From: Mantis religiosa
Lineage: Eukaryota; Arthropoda; Insecta; Mantodea; Mantidae
Reading direction: 5' to 3'
DNA length: 64,000 bases
Assembly: GCA_030765055.1 (NCBI GenBank)
Contig: JAUKNK010000155.1
Span: 147,001 to 211,000 of the forward strand
The stretch's first letter is position 1; every line of letters starts with the position of its first letter. Below, piece by piece: positions 39,301-55,400 of this stretch. Both the position numbers and the translations under genes were made by a program. The notes beneath the pieces are model-generated. The model was not told the origin of the DNA, made no database searches, and saw only the letters and a list, made by a program, of their open reading frames with translations.

Positions 39301-40275
39301 AGCGTGGTGCAGCGCTCACATACAGCATAACATGCAGGATGTATTACAAGCATGAAGCAGCGTTCAGATACAGCATGACATGCAGAATGTATCACAAGCA
39401 TGGTGCAGCGTTCAGATACAGCATGACATGCAGAATGTATCAGAAGCATGGTGCAGCGCTCAGATACAGCATAACATGCAGGAGGTGTCACAAGCATGGT
39501 GCAGCGTGCAGATACAACATGACATGCAGAATGTATCACAAGCATGGTGCAGCGCTCAGATACAGCATAACATGCAGGACGTGTCACAAGCATGGTGCAG
39601 CGCTCAGATACAACATGCCATGCAGGACGTGTCACAAGCATGGTGCAGCGCTCAGATACAGCATTACATGCGGGACGTGTCACAAGCATGGTGCAGCGTT
39701 CAGATACAACATGACATGCAGAATGTATCACAAGCATGGTGCAGCGCTCAGATACACCATAACATGCAGGATGTAACACAAGCATGGTGCTTCGCTCAGA
39801 TACAGCATAGCATGCAGGATGTATCAAAAGCATGGTGCAGCGATCAGATACAGCACAACATGCAGGATGTATCACAAGCATGGTGCATCGCTCAGATACA
39901 GCATAACATACAGGATGTATCATAAGCATGGTGCATCGCTCAGATACAGCATAGCATGCAGGATGTATCACAAGCATGGTGCAGCGATCAGATACAGCAT
40001 AACATGCAGGATGTATCACAAGCATGGTGCATCGCTCAGATACAGCATAGCATGCAGAATGTATCACAAGCATGGTGCACCGCTCAGATACAGCATAACA
40101 TGCAGGATGTATCACATACATGGTGCTGCGTCACATACAGCATAACATGCAGGATGTATCACAAGCATGGTGCAGCGTTCAGATACAGCATAACATGCAG
40201 GAGGTATCACAAGCCTGGTGCAGCGATCAGATACAGCATAACATGCAGCATGTATCACAAGCATGGTGCAGCGCT
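33370..40275 (+). repeat. Tandem duplication, period 3,455 bp
   Basis: About 33,370-36,820 is repeated at about 36,825-40,275. Stops and variants at 33431, 34055 and 34487 recur at 36886, 37510 and 37942 (shift 3,455). Beyond a two-base deletion at about 38,430 the shift is 3,453 (35927 to 39380; marker 36671 to 40124). Confidence 0.82.
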
Positions 40276-43200
40276 CAGATACAGCATAACATGCAGGACG
40301 TGTCACAAGCATGGTGCAGCGCTCAGATACAACATGACATGCAGGACGTGTCACAAGCATGGTGCAGCGCTCAGATACAGCATAACATGCGGGACGTGTC
40401 ACAAGCATGGTGCAGCGTTCAGATACAACATGACATGCAGAATGTATCACAAGCATGGTGCAGCGCTCAGATACAGCATAACATGCAGGATGTATCATAA
40501 GCATGGTGCAGCGCTCAGATACAGCATAACATGCAGGACGTGTCACCAGCATGGTGCAGCGCACAGATACAGCATAACATGCAGGACGTGTCACAAGCAT
40601 GGTGCAGCGTTCAGATACAACATGACATGCAGCATGTATCACAAGCATGGTGCAGCGCTCAGATACAACATGACATGCAGAATGTATCACAAGCATGGTG
40701 CAGCGCTCAGATACAGCATAACATGCAGGACGTGTCACAAGCATGGTGCAGCGCTCAGATACAGCATAACATGCAGGACGTGTCACAAGCATGGTGCAGC
40801 GCTCAGATACAACATGACATGCAGGACGTGTCACTAGCATGGTGCAGCGCTCAGATACAGCATAACATGCAGGACGTGTCACAAGCATGGTGCAGCGATC
40901 AGATACAACATGACATGCAGAATGTATCACAAGCATGGTGCAGCGCTCAGATACAGCATAACATGCAGGATGTATCATAAGTATGGTGCAGCGCTCAGAT
41001 ACAGCATAACATGCAGGACGTGTCACAAGCATGGTGCAGCGCACAGATACAGCATAACATGCAGGACGTGTCACATGCATGGTGCAGCGCGCAGATACAA
41101 CATGACATGCAGAATGTATCACAAGCATGGTGCAGTGCTCAGATACAGCATGACATGCAGGACGTGTCACAAGCATGGTGCAGCGCTCAGATACAACATG
41201 ACATGCAGGACGTGTCACAAGCATGGTGCAGCGCTCAGATACAGCATAACATGCAGGACGTGTCACAAGCATGGTGCAGCGCTCAGATACAACATGACAT
41301 GCAGAATGTATCACAAGCATGGTGCAGCGCTCAGATACAGCATAACATGCAGGACGTGTCACAAGCATGGTGCAGCGCTCAGATACAGCATAACATGCAG
41401 GACGTATTACACGCATGGTGCAGCGATCAGAAAAAGCATAACATGCAGGATGTATCACAAGCATGGTGCACCGCTCAGATACAGCATAACATGCAGGACG
41501 GGTCACAAGCATGGTGCAGCGCTCAGATACAGCACAACATGCAGGACGTGTCAGAAGCATGGTGCAGCGCTCAGATACAACATGACATACAGAATGTATT
41601 ACAAGCATGGTGCAGCGCTCAGATACAGCATAACATACAGGATGTGTCAAAAGCGTGGTGCAGCGCTCAGATACAGCATAACATACAGGATGTGTCAAAA
41701 GCGTGGTGCAGCGCTCAGATACAACATAACATGCAGGATGTATCACAAACATGGTGCAGCACTCAGATACAACATGACATGCAGGACGTGTCACAAGCAT
41801 GGTGCAGCGCTCAGATACAGCATAACATGCAGGACGTGTCACAAGCATTGTGCAGCGCTCAGATACAGCATAACATGCAGGACGTTTCACAAGCATGGTG
41901 CAGCGCTGAGATACAACATGACATGCAGAATGTATCACAAGCATGGTGCAGCGCTCAGATACAGCATAACATGCAGGACGTGTCACAAGCATGGTGCAGC
42001 GCTCAGTTACAACATGCCATGCAGGACGTGTCACAAGCATGGTGCAGCGCTCAGATACAGCATAACATTCAGGACGTGTCACAAGCATGGTGCAGCGATC
42101 AGATACAACATGACATGCAGAATGTATCACAAGCATGGTGCAGCGCTCAGATACAGCATAACATGCAGGACGTGTCACAAGCATGGTGCAGCGCTCAGTT
42201 ACAACATGCCATGCAGGACGTGTCACAAGCATGGTGCAGCGCTCAGATACAGCATAACATTCAGGACGTGTCACAAGCATGGTGCAGCGATCAGATACAA
42301 CATGACATGCAGAATGTATCACAAGCATGGTGCAGCGCTCAGATACAGCATAACATGCAGGAGGTATCATAAGCATGGTGCAGCGCTCAGATAGAGCATA
42401 ACATGCAGGACGTGTCACAAGCATGGTGCAGCGCTCAGATACAGCATAACATGCAGGACGTGTCACAAGCATTGTGCAGCGCTCAGATACAGCATAACAT
42501 GCAGGACGTGTCACAAGCATGGTGCAGCGCTCAGATACAGCATAACATGCAGGACGTGTCACAAGCATGGTGCAGCGCTCAGATACAGCATAACATGCAC
42601 GACGTGTCACAAGCATGCTGCAGCGCTCAGATACAGCATAACATGCAGGACGTGTCACAAGCATGGTGCAGCGCTCAGATACAGCATAACATGCATGACG
42701 TGTCACAAGCATGGTGCAGCGCTCAGATACAGCATAACATGCAGGTAGTATCATAAGCGTGGTGCAGCGCTCAGATACAGAATAACATGCAGGATGTATC
42801 ATAAGCGTGGTGCAGCGCTCAGATACAGCATAACGTGCAGAATGTATCACAAGCATGGTGCAGCGTTCACATACAGCATGACATGCAGAATGTATCAGAA
42901 GCATGGTGCAGCGTTCAGATACAGCATGACATGCAGAATGTATCACAAGCTTGGTGCAGCGCTCACATACAGCATAACATGCAGGATGTATTACAAGCAT
43001 GGTGCAGCGTTCAGATACAGCATGACATGCAGAATGTATCACAAGCATGGTGCAGCGTTCAGATACAGCATGACATGCAGAATGTATCAGAAGCATGGTG
43101 CAGCGCTCAGATACAGCATAACATGCAGGAGGTGTCACAAGCATGGTGCAGCGCGCAGATACAACATGACATGCAGAATGTATCACAAGCATGGTGCAGC

Positions 43201-46200
43201 GCTCAGATACAGCATAACATGCAGGACGTGTCACAAGCATGGTGCAGCGCTCAGATACAACATGACATGCAGGACGTGTCACAAGCATGGTGCAGCGCTC
43301 AGATACAGCATAACATGCAGGACGTGTCACAAGCATGGTGCAGCGTTCAGATACAACATGACATGCAGAATGTATCACAAGCATGGTGCAGCGCTCAGAT
43401 ACAGCATAACATGCAGGATGTATCATAAGCATGGTGCAGCGCTCAGATACAGCATAACATGCAGGGCGTGTCACAAGCATGGTGCAGCGCACAGATACAG
43501 CATAACATGCAGGACGTGTCACAAGCATGGTGCAGCGATCAGATACAACATGACATGCAGTATGTATCACAAGCATGGTGCAGCGCTCAGATACAGCATA
43601 ACATGCAGGATGTATCATAAGCATGGTGCAGCGCTCAGATACAGCATAACATGCAGGACGTGTCACAAGCATGGTGCAGCGCTCAGATACAACATGACAT
43701 GCAGGACGTGTCACTAGCATGGTGCAGCGCTCAGATACAGCATAACATGCAGGACGTGTCACAAGCATGGTGCAGCGATCAGATACAACATGACATGCAG
43801 AATGTACCACAAGCATGGTGCAGCGCTCAGATACAGCATAACATGCAGGACGTGTCACAAGCATGGTGCAGCGATCAGATACAACATGACATGCAGCATG
43901 TATCACAAGCATGGTGCAGCGCTCAGATACAGCATAACATGCAGGATGTATCATAAGCATGGTGCAGCGCTCAGATACAGCACAACATGCAGGACGTGTC
44001 ACAAGCATGGTGCAGCGCACAAATACAGCATAACATGCAGGACGTGTCACAAGCATGGTGCAGCGCCCAGATACAGCAGAACATGCAGAACGTGTCACAA
44101 GCATGGTGCAACGCTCAGATACAGCATAACATGCAGGACGTGTCACAAGCATGGTGCAGCGCTCAGATACAACATGACATGCAGGACTTGTCACAAGCAT
44201 TATGCAGCGCTCAGATACAGCATAACATGCAGGACGTGTCACAAGCATGGTGCAGCGCTCAGATACAACATAACATGCAGGACGTGTCACAAGCATGGTG
44301 CAGCGCTCAGATACAGCACAACATGCAGGACGTGACACAAGCATGGTGCAGCGCTCAGATACAACATGACATGCAGAATGTATCACAAGCATGGTGCAGC
44401 GCTCAGATACAGCATAACATACAGGATGTGTCAAAAGCATGGTGCAGCGCTCAGATACAACATAACATGCAGGATGTATCACAAACATGGTGCAGCGCTC
44501 AGATACAACATGACATGCAGGACGTGTCACAAGCATGGTGCAGCGCTCAGATACAGCATAACATGCAGGATGTATCATAAGCATGGTGCAGCGCTCAGAT
44601 ACAGCATAACATGCAGGACGTGTCACCAGCATGGTGCAGCGCACAGATACAGCATAACATGCAGGAGGTATCACAAGCCTGGTGCAGCGATCAGATACAG
44701 CATAACATGCAGGAGGTATCACAAGCATGGTGCACCGCTCAGATACAGCATAACATGCAGGATGTATCATAAGCATGGTGCTGCGTCAATTACAGCATAA
44801 CATGCAGGATGTATCACAAGCATGGTGCAGCGTTCAGATACAGCATAACATGCAGGAGGTATCACAAGCCTGGTGCAGCGATCAGATACAGCATAACATG
44901 CAGGACGTGTCACAAGCATGGTGCAGCGCACAGATACAGCATTACATGCAGGACGTGTCACAAGCATGGTGCAGCGTTCAGATACAACATGACATGCAGA
45001 ATGTATCACAAGCATGGTGCAGCGCTCAGATACAGCATAACATGCAGGATGTATCATAAGCATGGTGCAGCGCTCAGATACACCATAACATGCAGGACGT
45101 GTCACAAGCATGGTGCAGCGCACAGATACAGCATAACATGCAGGACGTGTCACAAGCATGGTGCAGCGCTCAGATACAGCATAACATGCAGGACGTGTCA
45201 CAAGCATGGTGCAGTGATCAGATACAACATAACATGCAGGACGTGTCACAAACATGGTGCAGCGCTCACATACAGCATAACCTGCAGGATGTATCAGAAG
45301 CATGGTGCAGCGATCAGATACAGCATAACATGCAGGACGTGTCACAAGCATGGTGCAGCGCTGAGATACAGCATAACATGCAGGATGTATCACAAGCATG
45401 GTGCAGCGATCAGATACTACATAACATGCAGGATGTATCATAAGCATGGTGCAGCGCTCAGATACAACATAACATGCAGGACGTGTCACAAGTATAGTGC
45501 AGCGCTCAGATACAGCATAACATGCAGGACGTGTCACAAGCATGGTGCAGCGCTCAGATACAGCATAACATGCAGGACGTGTCACAAGCATGGTGCAGCG
45601 CTCAGATACAGCATAACATGCAGGATGTATCACAAGCATGGTGCAGCGCTCAGATACAGCATAACATGCAGGACGTGTCACAAGCATGGTGCAGCGTTCA
45701 GATACAGCATAACATGAGGGATGTATCACAAGCATGGTGCAGCGATCAGATACAACCTAACATGCAGGATGTATCACAAGCATGGTGCATCGCTCAGATA
45801 CACCATAACATGCAGGATGTAACACAAGCATGGTGCTTCGCTCAGATAGAGCATAGCAAGCAGGATGTATCACAAGCATGGTGCAGCGATCAGATACAGC
45901 ACAACATGCAGGATGTATCACAAGCATGGTGCATCGCTCAGATACAGCATAACATACAGGATGTATCATAAGCATGGTGCATCGCTCAGATACAGCATAG
46001 CATGCAGGATGTATCACAAGCATGGTGCAGCGATCAGATACAGCATAACATGCAGGATGTATCACAAGCATGGTGCAGCGTTCAGATACAACATGACATG
46101 CAGAATGTATCACAAGCATGGTGCAGCGCTCAGATACACCATAACATGCAGGATGTAACACAAGCATGGTGCTTCGCTCAGATACAGCATAGCATGCAGG

Positions 46201-49200
46201 ATGTATCAAAAGCATGGTGCAGCGATCAGATACAGCACAACATGCAGGATGTATCACAAGCATGGTGCATCGCTCAGATACAGCATAACATACAGGATGT
46301 ATCATAAGCATGGTGCATCGCTCAGATACAGCATAGCATGCAGGATGTATCACAAGCATGGTGCAGCGATCAGATACAGCATAACATGCAGGATGTATCA
46401 CAAGCATGGTGCATCGCTCAGATACAGCATAGCATGCAGAATGTATCACAAGCATGGTGCACCGCTCAGATACAGCATAACATGCAGGATGTATCACATA
46501 CATGGTGCTGCGTCACATACAGCATAACATGCAGGATGTATCACAAGCATGGTGCAGCGTTCAGATACAGCATAACATGCAGGAGGTATCACAAGCCTGG
46601 TGCAGCGATCAGATACAGCATAACATGCAGCATGTATCACAAGCATGGTGCAGCGCTCAGATACAGCATAACATGCAGGACGTGTCACAAGCATGGTGCA
46701 GCGCTCAGATACAACATGACATGCAGGACGTGTCACAAGCATGGTGCAGCGCTCAGATACAGCATAACATGCGGGACGTGTCACAAGCATGGTGCAGCGT
46801 TCAGATACAACATGACATGCAGAATGTATCACAAGCATGGTGCAGCGCTCAGATACAGCATAACATGCAGGATGTATCATAAGCATGGTGCAGCGCTCAG
46901 ATACAGCATAACATGCAGGACGTGTCACCAGCATGGTGCAGCGCACAGATACAGCATAACATGCAGGACGTGTCACAAGCATGGTGCAGCGTTCAGATAC
47001 AACATGACATGCAGCATGTATCACAAGCATGGTGCAGCGCTCAGATACAACATGACATGCAGAATGTATCACAAGCATGGTGCAGCGCTCAGATACAGCA
47101 TAACATGCAGGACGTGTCACAAGCATGGTGCAGCGCTCAGATACAGCATAACATGCAGGACGTGTCACAAGCATGGTGCAGCGCTCAGATACAACATGAC
47201 ATGCAGGACGTGTCACTAGCATGGTGCAGCGCTCAGATACAGCATAACATGCAGGACGTGTCACAAGCATGGTGCAGCGATCAGATACAACATGACATGC
47301 AGAATGTATCACAAGCATGGTGCAGCGCTCAGATACAGCATAACATGCAGGATGTATCATAAGTATGGTGCAGCGCTCAGATACAGCATAACATGCAGGA
47401 CGTGTCACAAGCATGGTGCAGCGCACAGATACAGCATAACATGCAGGACGTGTCACATGCATGGTGCAGCGCGCAGATACAACATGACATGCAGAATGTA
47501 TCACAAGCATGGTGCAGTGCTCAGATACAGCATGACATGCAGGACGTGTCACAAGCATGGTGCAGCGCTCAGATACAACATGACATGCAGGACGTGTCAC
47601 AAACATGGTGCAGCGCTCAGATACAGCATAACATGCAGGACGTGTCACAAGCATGGTGCAGCGCTCAGATACAACATGACATGCAGAATGTATCACAAGC
47701 ATGGTGCAGCGCTCAGATACAGCATAACATGCAGGACGTGTCACAAGCATGGTGCAGCGCTCAGATACAGCATAACATGCAGGACGTATTACACGCATGG
47801 TGCAGCGATCAGAAAAAGCATAACATGCAGGATGTATCACAAGCATGGTGCACCGCTCAGATACAGCATAACATGCAGGACGGGTCACAAGCATGGTGCA
47901 GCGCTCAGATACAGCACAACATGCAGGACGTGTCAGAAGCATGGTGCAGCGCTCAGATACAACATGACATACAGAATGTATTACAAGCATGGTGCAGCGC
48001 TCAGATACAGCATAACATACAGGATGTGTCAAAAGCGTGGTGCAGCGCTCAGATACAGCATAACATACAGGATGTGTCAAAAGCGTGGTGCAGCGCTCAG
48101 ATACAACATAACATGCAGGATGTATCACAAACATGGTGCAGCACTCAGATACAACATGACATGCAGGACGTGTCACAAGCATGGTGCAGCGCTCAGATAC
48201 AGCATAACATGCAGGACGTGTCACAAGCATTGTGCAGCGCTCAGATACAGCATAACATGCAGGACGTTTCACAAGCATGGTGCAGCGCTGAGATACAACA
48301 TGACATGCAGAATGTATCACAAGCATGGTGCAGCGCTCAGATACAGCATAACATGCAGGACGTGTCACAAGCATGGTGCAGCGCTCAGTTACAACATGCC
48401 ATGCAGGACGTGTCACAAGCATGGTGCAGCGCTCAGATACAGCATAACATTCAGGACGTGTCACAAGCATGGTGCAGCGATCAGATACAACATGACATGC
48501 AGAATGTATCACAAGCATGGTGCAGCGCTCAGATACAGCATAACATGCAGGACGTGTCACAAGCATGGTGCAGCGCTCAGTTACAACATGCCATGCAGGA
48601 CGTGTCACAAGCATGGTGCAGCGCTCAGATACAGCATAACATTCAGGACGTGTCACAAGCATGGTGCAGCGATCAGATACAACATGACATGCAGAATGTA
48701 TCACAAGCATGGTGCAGCGCTCAGATACAGCATAACATGCAGGAGGTATCATAAGCATGGTGCAGCGCTCAGATACAGCATAACATGCAGGACGTGTCAC
48801 AAGCATGGTGCAGCGCTCAGATACATCATAACATGCAGGACGTGTCACAAGCATTGTGCAGCGCTCAGATACAGCATAACATGCAGGACGTGTCACAAGC
48901 ATGGTGCAGCGCTCAGATACAGCATAACATGCAGGACGTGTCACAAGCATGGTGCAGCGCTCAGATACAGCATAACATGCACGACGTGTCACAAGCATGC
49001 TGCAGCGCTCAGATACAGCATAACATGCAGGACGTGTCACAAGCATGGTGCAGCGCTCAGATACAGCATAACATGCATGACGTGTCACAAGCATGGTGCA
49101 GCGCTCAGATACAGCATAACATGCAGGTAGTATCATAAGCGTGGTGCAGCGCTCAGATACAGAATAACATGCAGGATGTATCATAAGCGTGGTGCAGCGC

Positions 49201-52200
49201 TCAGATACAGCATAACGTGCAGAATGTATCACAAGCATGGTGCAGCGTTCACATACAGCATGACATGCAGAATGTATCAGAAGCATGGTGCAGCGTTCAG
49301 ATACAGCATGACATGCAGAATGTATCACAAGCTTGGTGCAGCGCTCACATACAGCATAACATGCAGGATGTATTACAAGCATGGTGCAGCGTTCAGATAC
49401 AGCATGACATGCAGAATGTATCACAAGCATGGTGCAGCGTTCAGATACAGCATGACATGCAGAATGTATCAGAAGCATGGTGCAGCGCTCAGATACAGCA
49501 TAACATGCAGGAGGTGTCACAAGCATGGTGCAGCGCGCAGATACAACATGACATGCAGAATGTATCACAAGCATGGTGCAGCGCTCAGATACAGCATAAC
49601 ATGCAGGACGTGTCACAAGCATGGTGCAGCGCTCAGATACAACATGACATGCAGGACGTGTCACAAGCATGGTGCAGCGCTCAGATACAGCATAACATGC
49701 AGGACGTGTCACAAGCATGGTGCAGCGTTCAGATACAACATGACATGCAGAATGTATCACAAGCATGGTGCAGCGCTCAGATACAGCATAACATGCAGGA
49801 TGTATCATAAGCATGGTGCAGCGCTCAGATACAGCATAACATGCAGGGCGTGTCACAAGCATGGTGCAGCGCACAGATACAGCATAACATGCAGGACGTG
49901 TCACAAGCATGGTGCAGCGATCAGATACAACATGACATGCAGTATGTATCACAAGCATGGTGCAGCGCTCAGATACAGCATAACATGCAGGATGTATCAT
50001 AAGCATGGTGCAGCGCTCAGATACAGCATAACATGCAGGACGTGTCACAAGCATGGTGCAGCGCTCAGATACAACATGACATGCAGGACGTGTCACTAGC
50101 ATGGTGCAGCGCTCAGATACAGCATAACATGCAGGACGTGTCACAAGCATGGTGCAGCGATCAGATACAACATGACATGCAGAATGTACCACAAGCATGG
50201 TGCAGCGCTCAGATACAGCATAACATGCAGGACGTGTCACAAGCATGGTGCAGCGATCAGATACAACATGACATGCAGCATGTATCACAAGCATGGTGCA
50301 GCGCTCAGATACAGCATAACATGCAGGATGTATCATAAGCATGGTGCAGCGCTCAGATACAGCACAACATGCAGGACGTGTCACAAGCATGGTGCAGCGC
50401 ACAAATACAGCATAACATGCAGGACGTGTCACAAGCATGGTGCAGCGCCCAGATACAGCAGAACATGCAGAACGTGTCACAAGCATGGTGCAACGCTCAG
50501 ATACAGCATAACATGCAGGACGTGTCACAAGCATGGTGCAGCGCTCAGATACAACATGACATGCAGGACTTGTCACAAGCATTATGCAGCGCTCAGATAC
50601 AGCATAACATGCAGGACGTGTCACAAGCATGGTGCAGCGCTCAGATACAACATAACATGCAGGACGTGTCACAAGCATGGTGCAGCGCTCAGATACAGCA
50701 CAACATGCAGGACGTGACACAAGCATGGTGCAGCGCTCAGATACAACATGACATGCAGAATGTATCACAAGCATGGTGCAGCGCTCAGATACAGCATAAC
50801 ATACAGGATGTGTCAAAAGCATGGTGCAGCGCTCAGATACAACATAACATGCAGGATGTATCACAAACATGGTGCAGCGCTCAGATACAACATGACATGC
50901 AGGACGTGTCACAAGCATGGTGCAGCGCTCAGATACAGCATAACATGCAGGATGTATCATAAGCATGGTGCAGCGCTCAGATACAGCATAACATGCAGGA
51001 CGTGTCACCAGCATGGTGCAGCGCACAGATACAGCATAACATGCAGGAGGTATCACAAGCCTGGTGCAGCGATCAGATACAGCATAACATGCAGGAGGTA
51101 TCACAAGCATGGTGCACCGCTCAGATACAGCATAACATGCAGGATGTATCATAAGCATGGTGCTGCGTCAATTACAGCATAACATGCAGGATGTATCACA
51201 AGCATGGTGCAGCGTTCAGATACAGCATAACATGCAGGAGGTATCACAAGCCTGGTGCAGCGATCAGATACAGCATAACATGCAGGACGTGTCACAAGCA
51301 TGGTGCAGCGCACAGATACAGCATTACATGCAGGACGTGTCACAAGCATGGTGCAGCGTTCAGATACAACATGACATGCAGAATGTATCACAAGCATGGT
51401 GCAGCGCTCAGATACAGCATAACATGCAGGATGTATCATAAGCATGGTGCAGCGCTCAGATACACCATAACATGCAGGACGTGTCACAAGCATGGTGCAG
51501 CGCACAGATACAGCATAACATGCAGGACGTGTCACAAGCATGGTGCAGCGCTCAGATACAGCATAACATGCAGGACGTGTCACAAGCATGGTGCAGTGAT
51601 CAGATACAACATAACATGCAGGACGTGTCACAAACATGGTGCAGCGCTCACATACAGCATAACCTGCAGGATGTATCAGAAGCATGGTGCAGCGATCAGA
51701 TACAGCATAACATGCAGGACGTGTCACAAACATGGTGCAGCGCTGAGATACAGCATAACATGCAGGATGTATCACAAGCATGGTGCAGCGATCAGATACT
51801 ACATAACATGCAGGATGTATCATAAGCATGGTGCAGCGCTCAGATACAACATAACATGCAGGACGTGTCACAAGTATAGTGCAGCGCTCAGATACAGCAT
51901 AACATGCAGGACGTGTCACAAGCATGGTGCAGCGCTCAGATACAGCATAACATGCAGGACGTGTCACAAGCATGGTGCAGCGCTCAGATACAGCATAACA
52001 TGCAGGATGTATCACAAGCATGGTGCAGCGCTCAGATACAGCATAACATGCAGGACGTGTCACAAGCATGGTGCAGCGTTCAGATACAGCATAACATGTA
52101 GGATGTATCACAAGCATGGTGCAGCGATCAGATACAACCTAACATGCAGGATGTATCACAAGCATGGTGCATCGCTCAGATACACCATAACATGCAGGAT

Positions 52201-52450
52201 GTAACACAAGCATGGTGCTTCGCTCAGATAGAGCATAGCAAGCAGGATGTATCACAAGCATGGTGCAGCGATCAGATACAGCACAACATGCAGGATGTAT
52301 CACAAGCATGGTGCATCGCTCAGATACAGCATAACATACAGGATGTATCATAAGCATGGTGCATCGCTCAGATACAGCATAGCATGCAGGATGTATCACA
52401 AGCATGGTGCAGCGATCAGATACAGCATAACATGCAGGATGTATCACAAG
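39690..52450 (+). repeat. Directly adjacent tandem duplication, 6,382 bp each
   Basis: About 39,690-46,071 is followed at once by a second copy at about 46,072-52,450. The shift is constant at 6,382 (markers 40124 to 46506 and 44779 to 51161; 45,971 to 52,353). Only scattered substitutions separate the copies, for example gatagagcataac near 42,394 against gatacagcata near 48,776. Confidence 0.85.
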
Positions 52451-55400
52451 CATGGTGCATCGCTCAGATACAGCATAGCATGCAGAATGTATCACAAGCA
52501 TGGTGCACCGCTCAGATACAGCATAACATGCAGGATGTATCACAAGAATGGTGCTGCGTCACATACAGCATAACATGCAGGATGTATCACAAGCATGGTG
52601 CAGCGTTCAGATACAGCATAACATGCAGGAGGTATCACAAGCCTGGTGCAGCGATCAGATACAGCATAACATGCAGGAGGTATCACAAGCATGGTGCACC
52701 GCTCAGATACAGCATAACATGCAGGACGTATTACAAGCATGGTGCAGCGATCAGATACAGCATAACATGCAGGATGTATTACAAGCATGGTGCACCGCTC
52801 AGATACAGCATAACATGCAGGACGTATTACAAGCATGGTGCAGCGATCAGATACAGCATAACATGCAGGACGTATTACAAGCATGGTGCGGCGATCAGAT
52901 ACAGCATAACATGCAGGACGTATTACAAGCATGGTGCACCGCTCAGATACAGCATAACATGCAGGACGTATTACACGCATGGTGCAGCGATCAGAAACAG
53001 CATAACATGCAGGATGTATCACAAGCATGGTGCACCGCTCAGATACAGCATAACATGCAGAATGTATTACAAGCATGGTGCAGCGATCAGATACAGCATA
53101 ACATGCAAGATGTATCACAAGCATGGTGCAGCGCTCAGATACAGCATAACATGCAGAATGTATCACAAGCATGGTGCAGCGCTCAGATACAGCATAACAT
53201 GCAGGACGTGTCACAAGCATGGTGCAGCGCTCAGATACAACATGACATGCAGAATGTATCACAAGCATGGTGCAGCGCTCAGATACAGCATAACATGCAG
53301 GACGTGTCACAAGCATGGTGCAGCGCTCAGATACAACATGACATGCAGGACTTGTCACAAGCATTATGCAGCGCTCAGATACAGCATAACATGCAGGACG
53401 TGTCACAAGCATGGTGCAGCGCTCAGATACAACATAACATGCAGGACGTGTCACAAGCATGGTGCAGCGCTCAGATACAGCACAACATGCAGGACGTGTC
53501 ACAAGCATGGTGCAGCGCTCAGATACAACATGACATGCAGAATGTATCACAAGCATGGTGCAGCGCTCAGATACAGCATAACATACAGGATGTGTCAAAA
53601 GCATGGTGCAGCGCTCAGATACAACATAACATGCAGGATGTATCACAAACATGGTGCAGCGCTCAGATACAACATGACATGCAGGACGTGTCACAAGCAT
53701 GGTGCAGCGCTCAGATACAGCATAACATGCAGGACGTGTCACAAGCATGGTGCAGCGCTCAGATACAGCATAACATGCAGGACGTTTCACAAGCATGGTG
53801 CAGCGCTGAGATACAACATGACATGCAGAATGTATCACAAGCATGGTGCAGCGCTCAGATACAGCATAACATGCAGAACGTGTCACAAGCATGGTGCAGC
53901 GCTCAGTTACAACATGCCATGCAGGACGTGTCACAAGCATGGTGCAGCGCTCAGATACAGCATTACATTCAGGACGTGTCACAAGCATGGTGCAGCGATC
54001 AGATACAACATGACATGCAGAATGTATCACAAGCATGGTGCAGCGCTCAGATACAGCATAACATGCAGGATGTATCATAAGCATGGTGCAGCGCTCAGAT
54101 ACAGCATAACATGCAGGACGTGTCACAAGCATGGTGCAGCGCTCAGATACAGCATAACATGCAGGACGTGTCACAAGCATGGTGCAGCGCTCAGATACAG
54201 CATAACATGCATGACGTGTCACAAGCATGGTGCAGCGCTCAGATACAGCATAACATGCAGGACGTGTCACAAGCATGGTGCAGCGCTCAGATACAGCATA
54301 ACATGCAGGACGTGTCACAAGCATGCTGCAGCGCTCAGATACAGCATAACATGCAGGACGTGTCACAAGCATGGTGCAGCGCTCAGATACAGCATAACAT
54401 GCATGACGTGTAACAAGCATTGTGCAGCGCTCAGATACAGCATAACATGCAGGATGTATCATAAGCGTGGTGCAGCGCTCAGATACAGCATAACATGCAG
54501 GATGTATCATAAGCGTGGTGCAGCGCTCAGATACAGCATAACGTGCAGAATGTGTCACAAGCATGGTGCAGCGTTCACATACACCATGACATGCAGAATG
54601 TATCAGAAGAATGGTGCAGCGTTCAGATACAGCATGACATGCAGAATGTATCACAAGCGTGGTGCAGCGCTCACATACAGCATAACATGCAGGATGTATT
54701 ACAAGCATGAAGCAGCGTTCAGATACAGCATGACATGCAGAATGTATCACAAGCATGGTGCAGCGTTCAGATACAGCATGACATGCAGAATGTATCAGAA
54801 GCATGGTGCAGCGCTCAGATACAGCATAACATGCAGGAGGTGTCACAAGCATGGTGCAGCGCGCAGATACAACATGACATGCAGAATGTATCACAAGCAT
54901 GGTGCAGCGCTCAGATACAGCATAACATGCAGGACGTGTCACAAGCATGGTGCAGCGCTCAGATACAACATGACATGCAGGACGTGTCACAAGCATGGTG
55001 CAGCGCTCAGATACAGCATAACATGCGGGACGTGTCACAAGCATGGTGCAGCGTTCAGATACAACATGACATGCAGAATGTATCACAAGCATGGTGCAGC
55101 GCTCAGATACACCATAACATGCAGGATGTAACACAAGCATGGTGCTTCGCTCAGATACAGCATAGCATGCAGGATGTATCAAAAGCATGGTGCAGCGATC
55201 AGATACAGCACAACATGCAGGATGTATCACAAGCATGGTGCATCGCTCAGATACAGCATAACATACAGGATGTATCATAAGCATGGTGCATCGCTCAGAT
55301 ACAGCATAGAATGCAGGATGTATCACAAGCATGGTGCAGCGATCAGATACAGCATAACATGCAGGATGTATCACAAGCATGGTGCATCGCTCAGATACAG

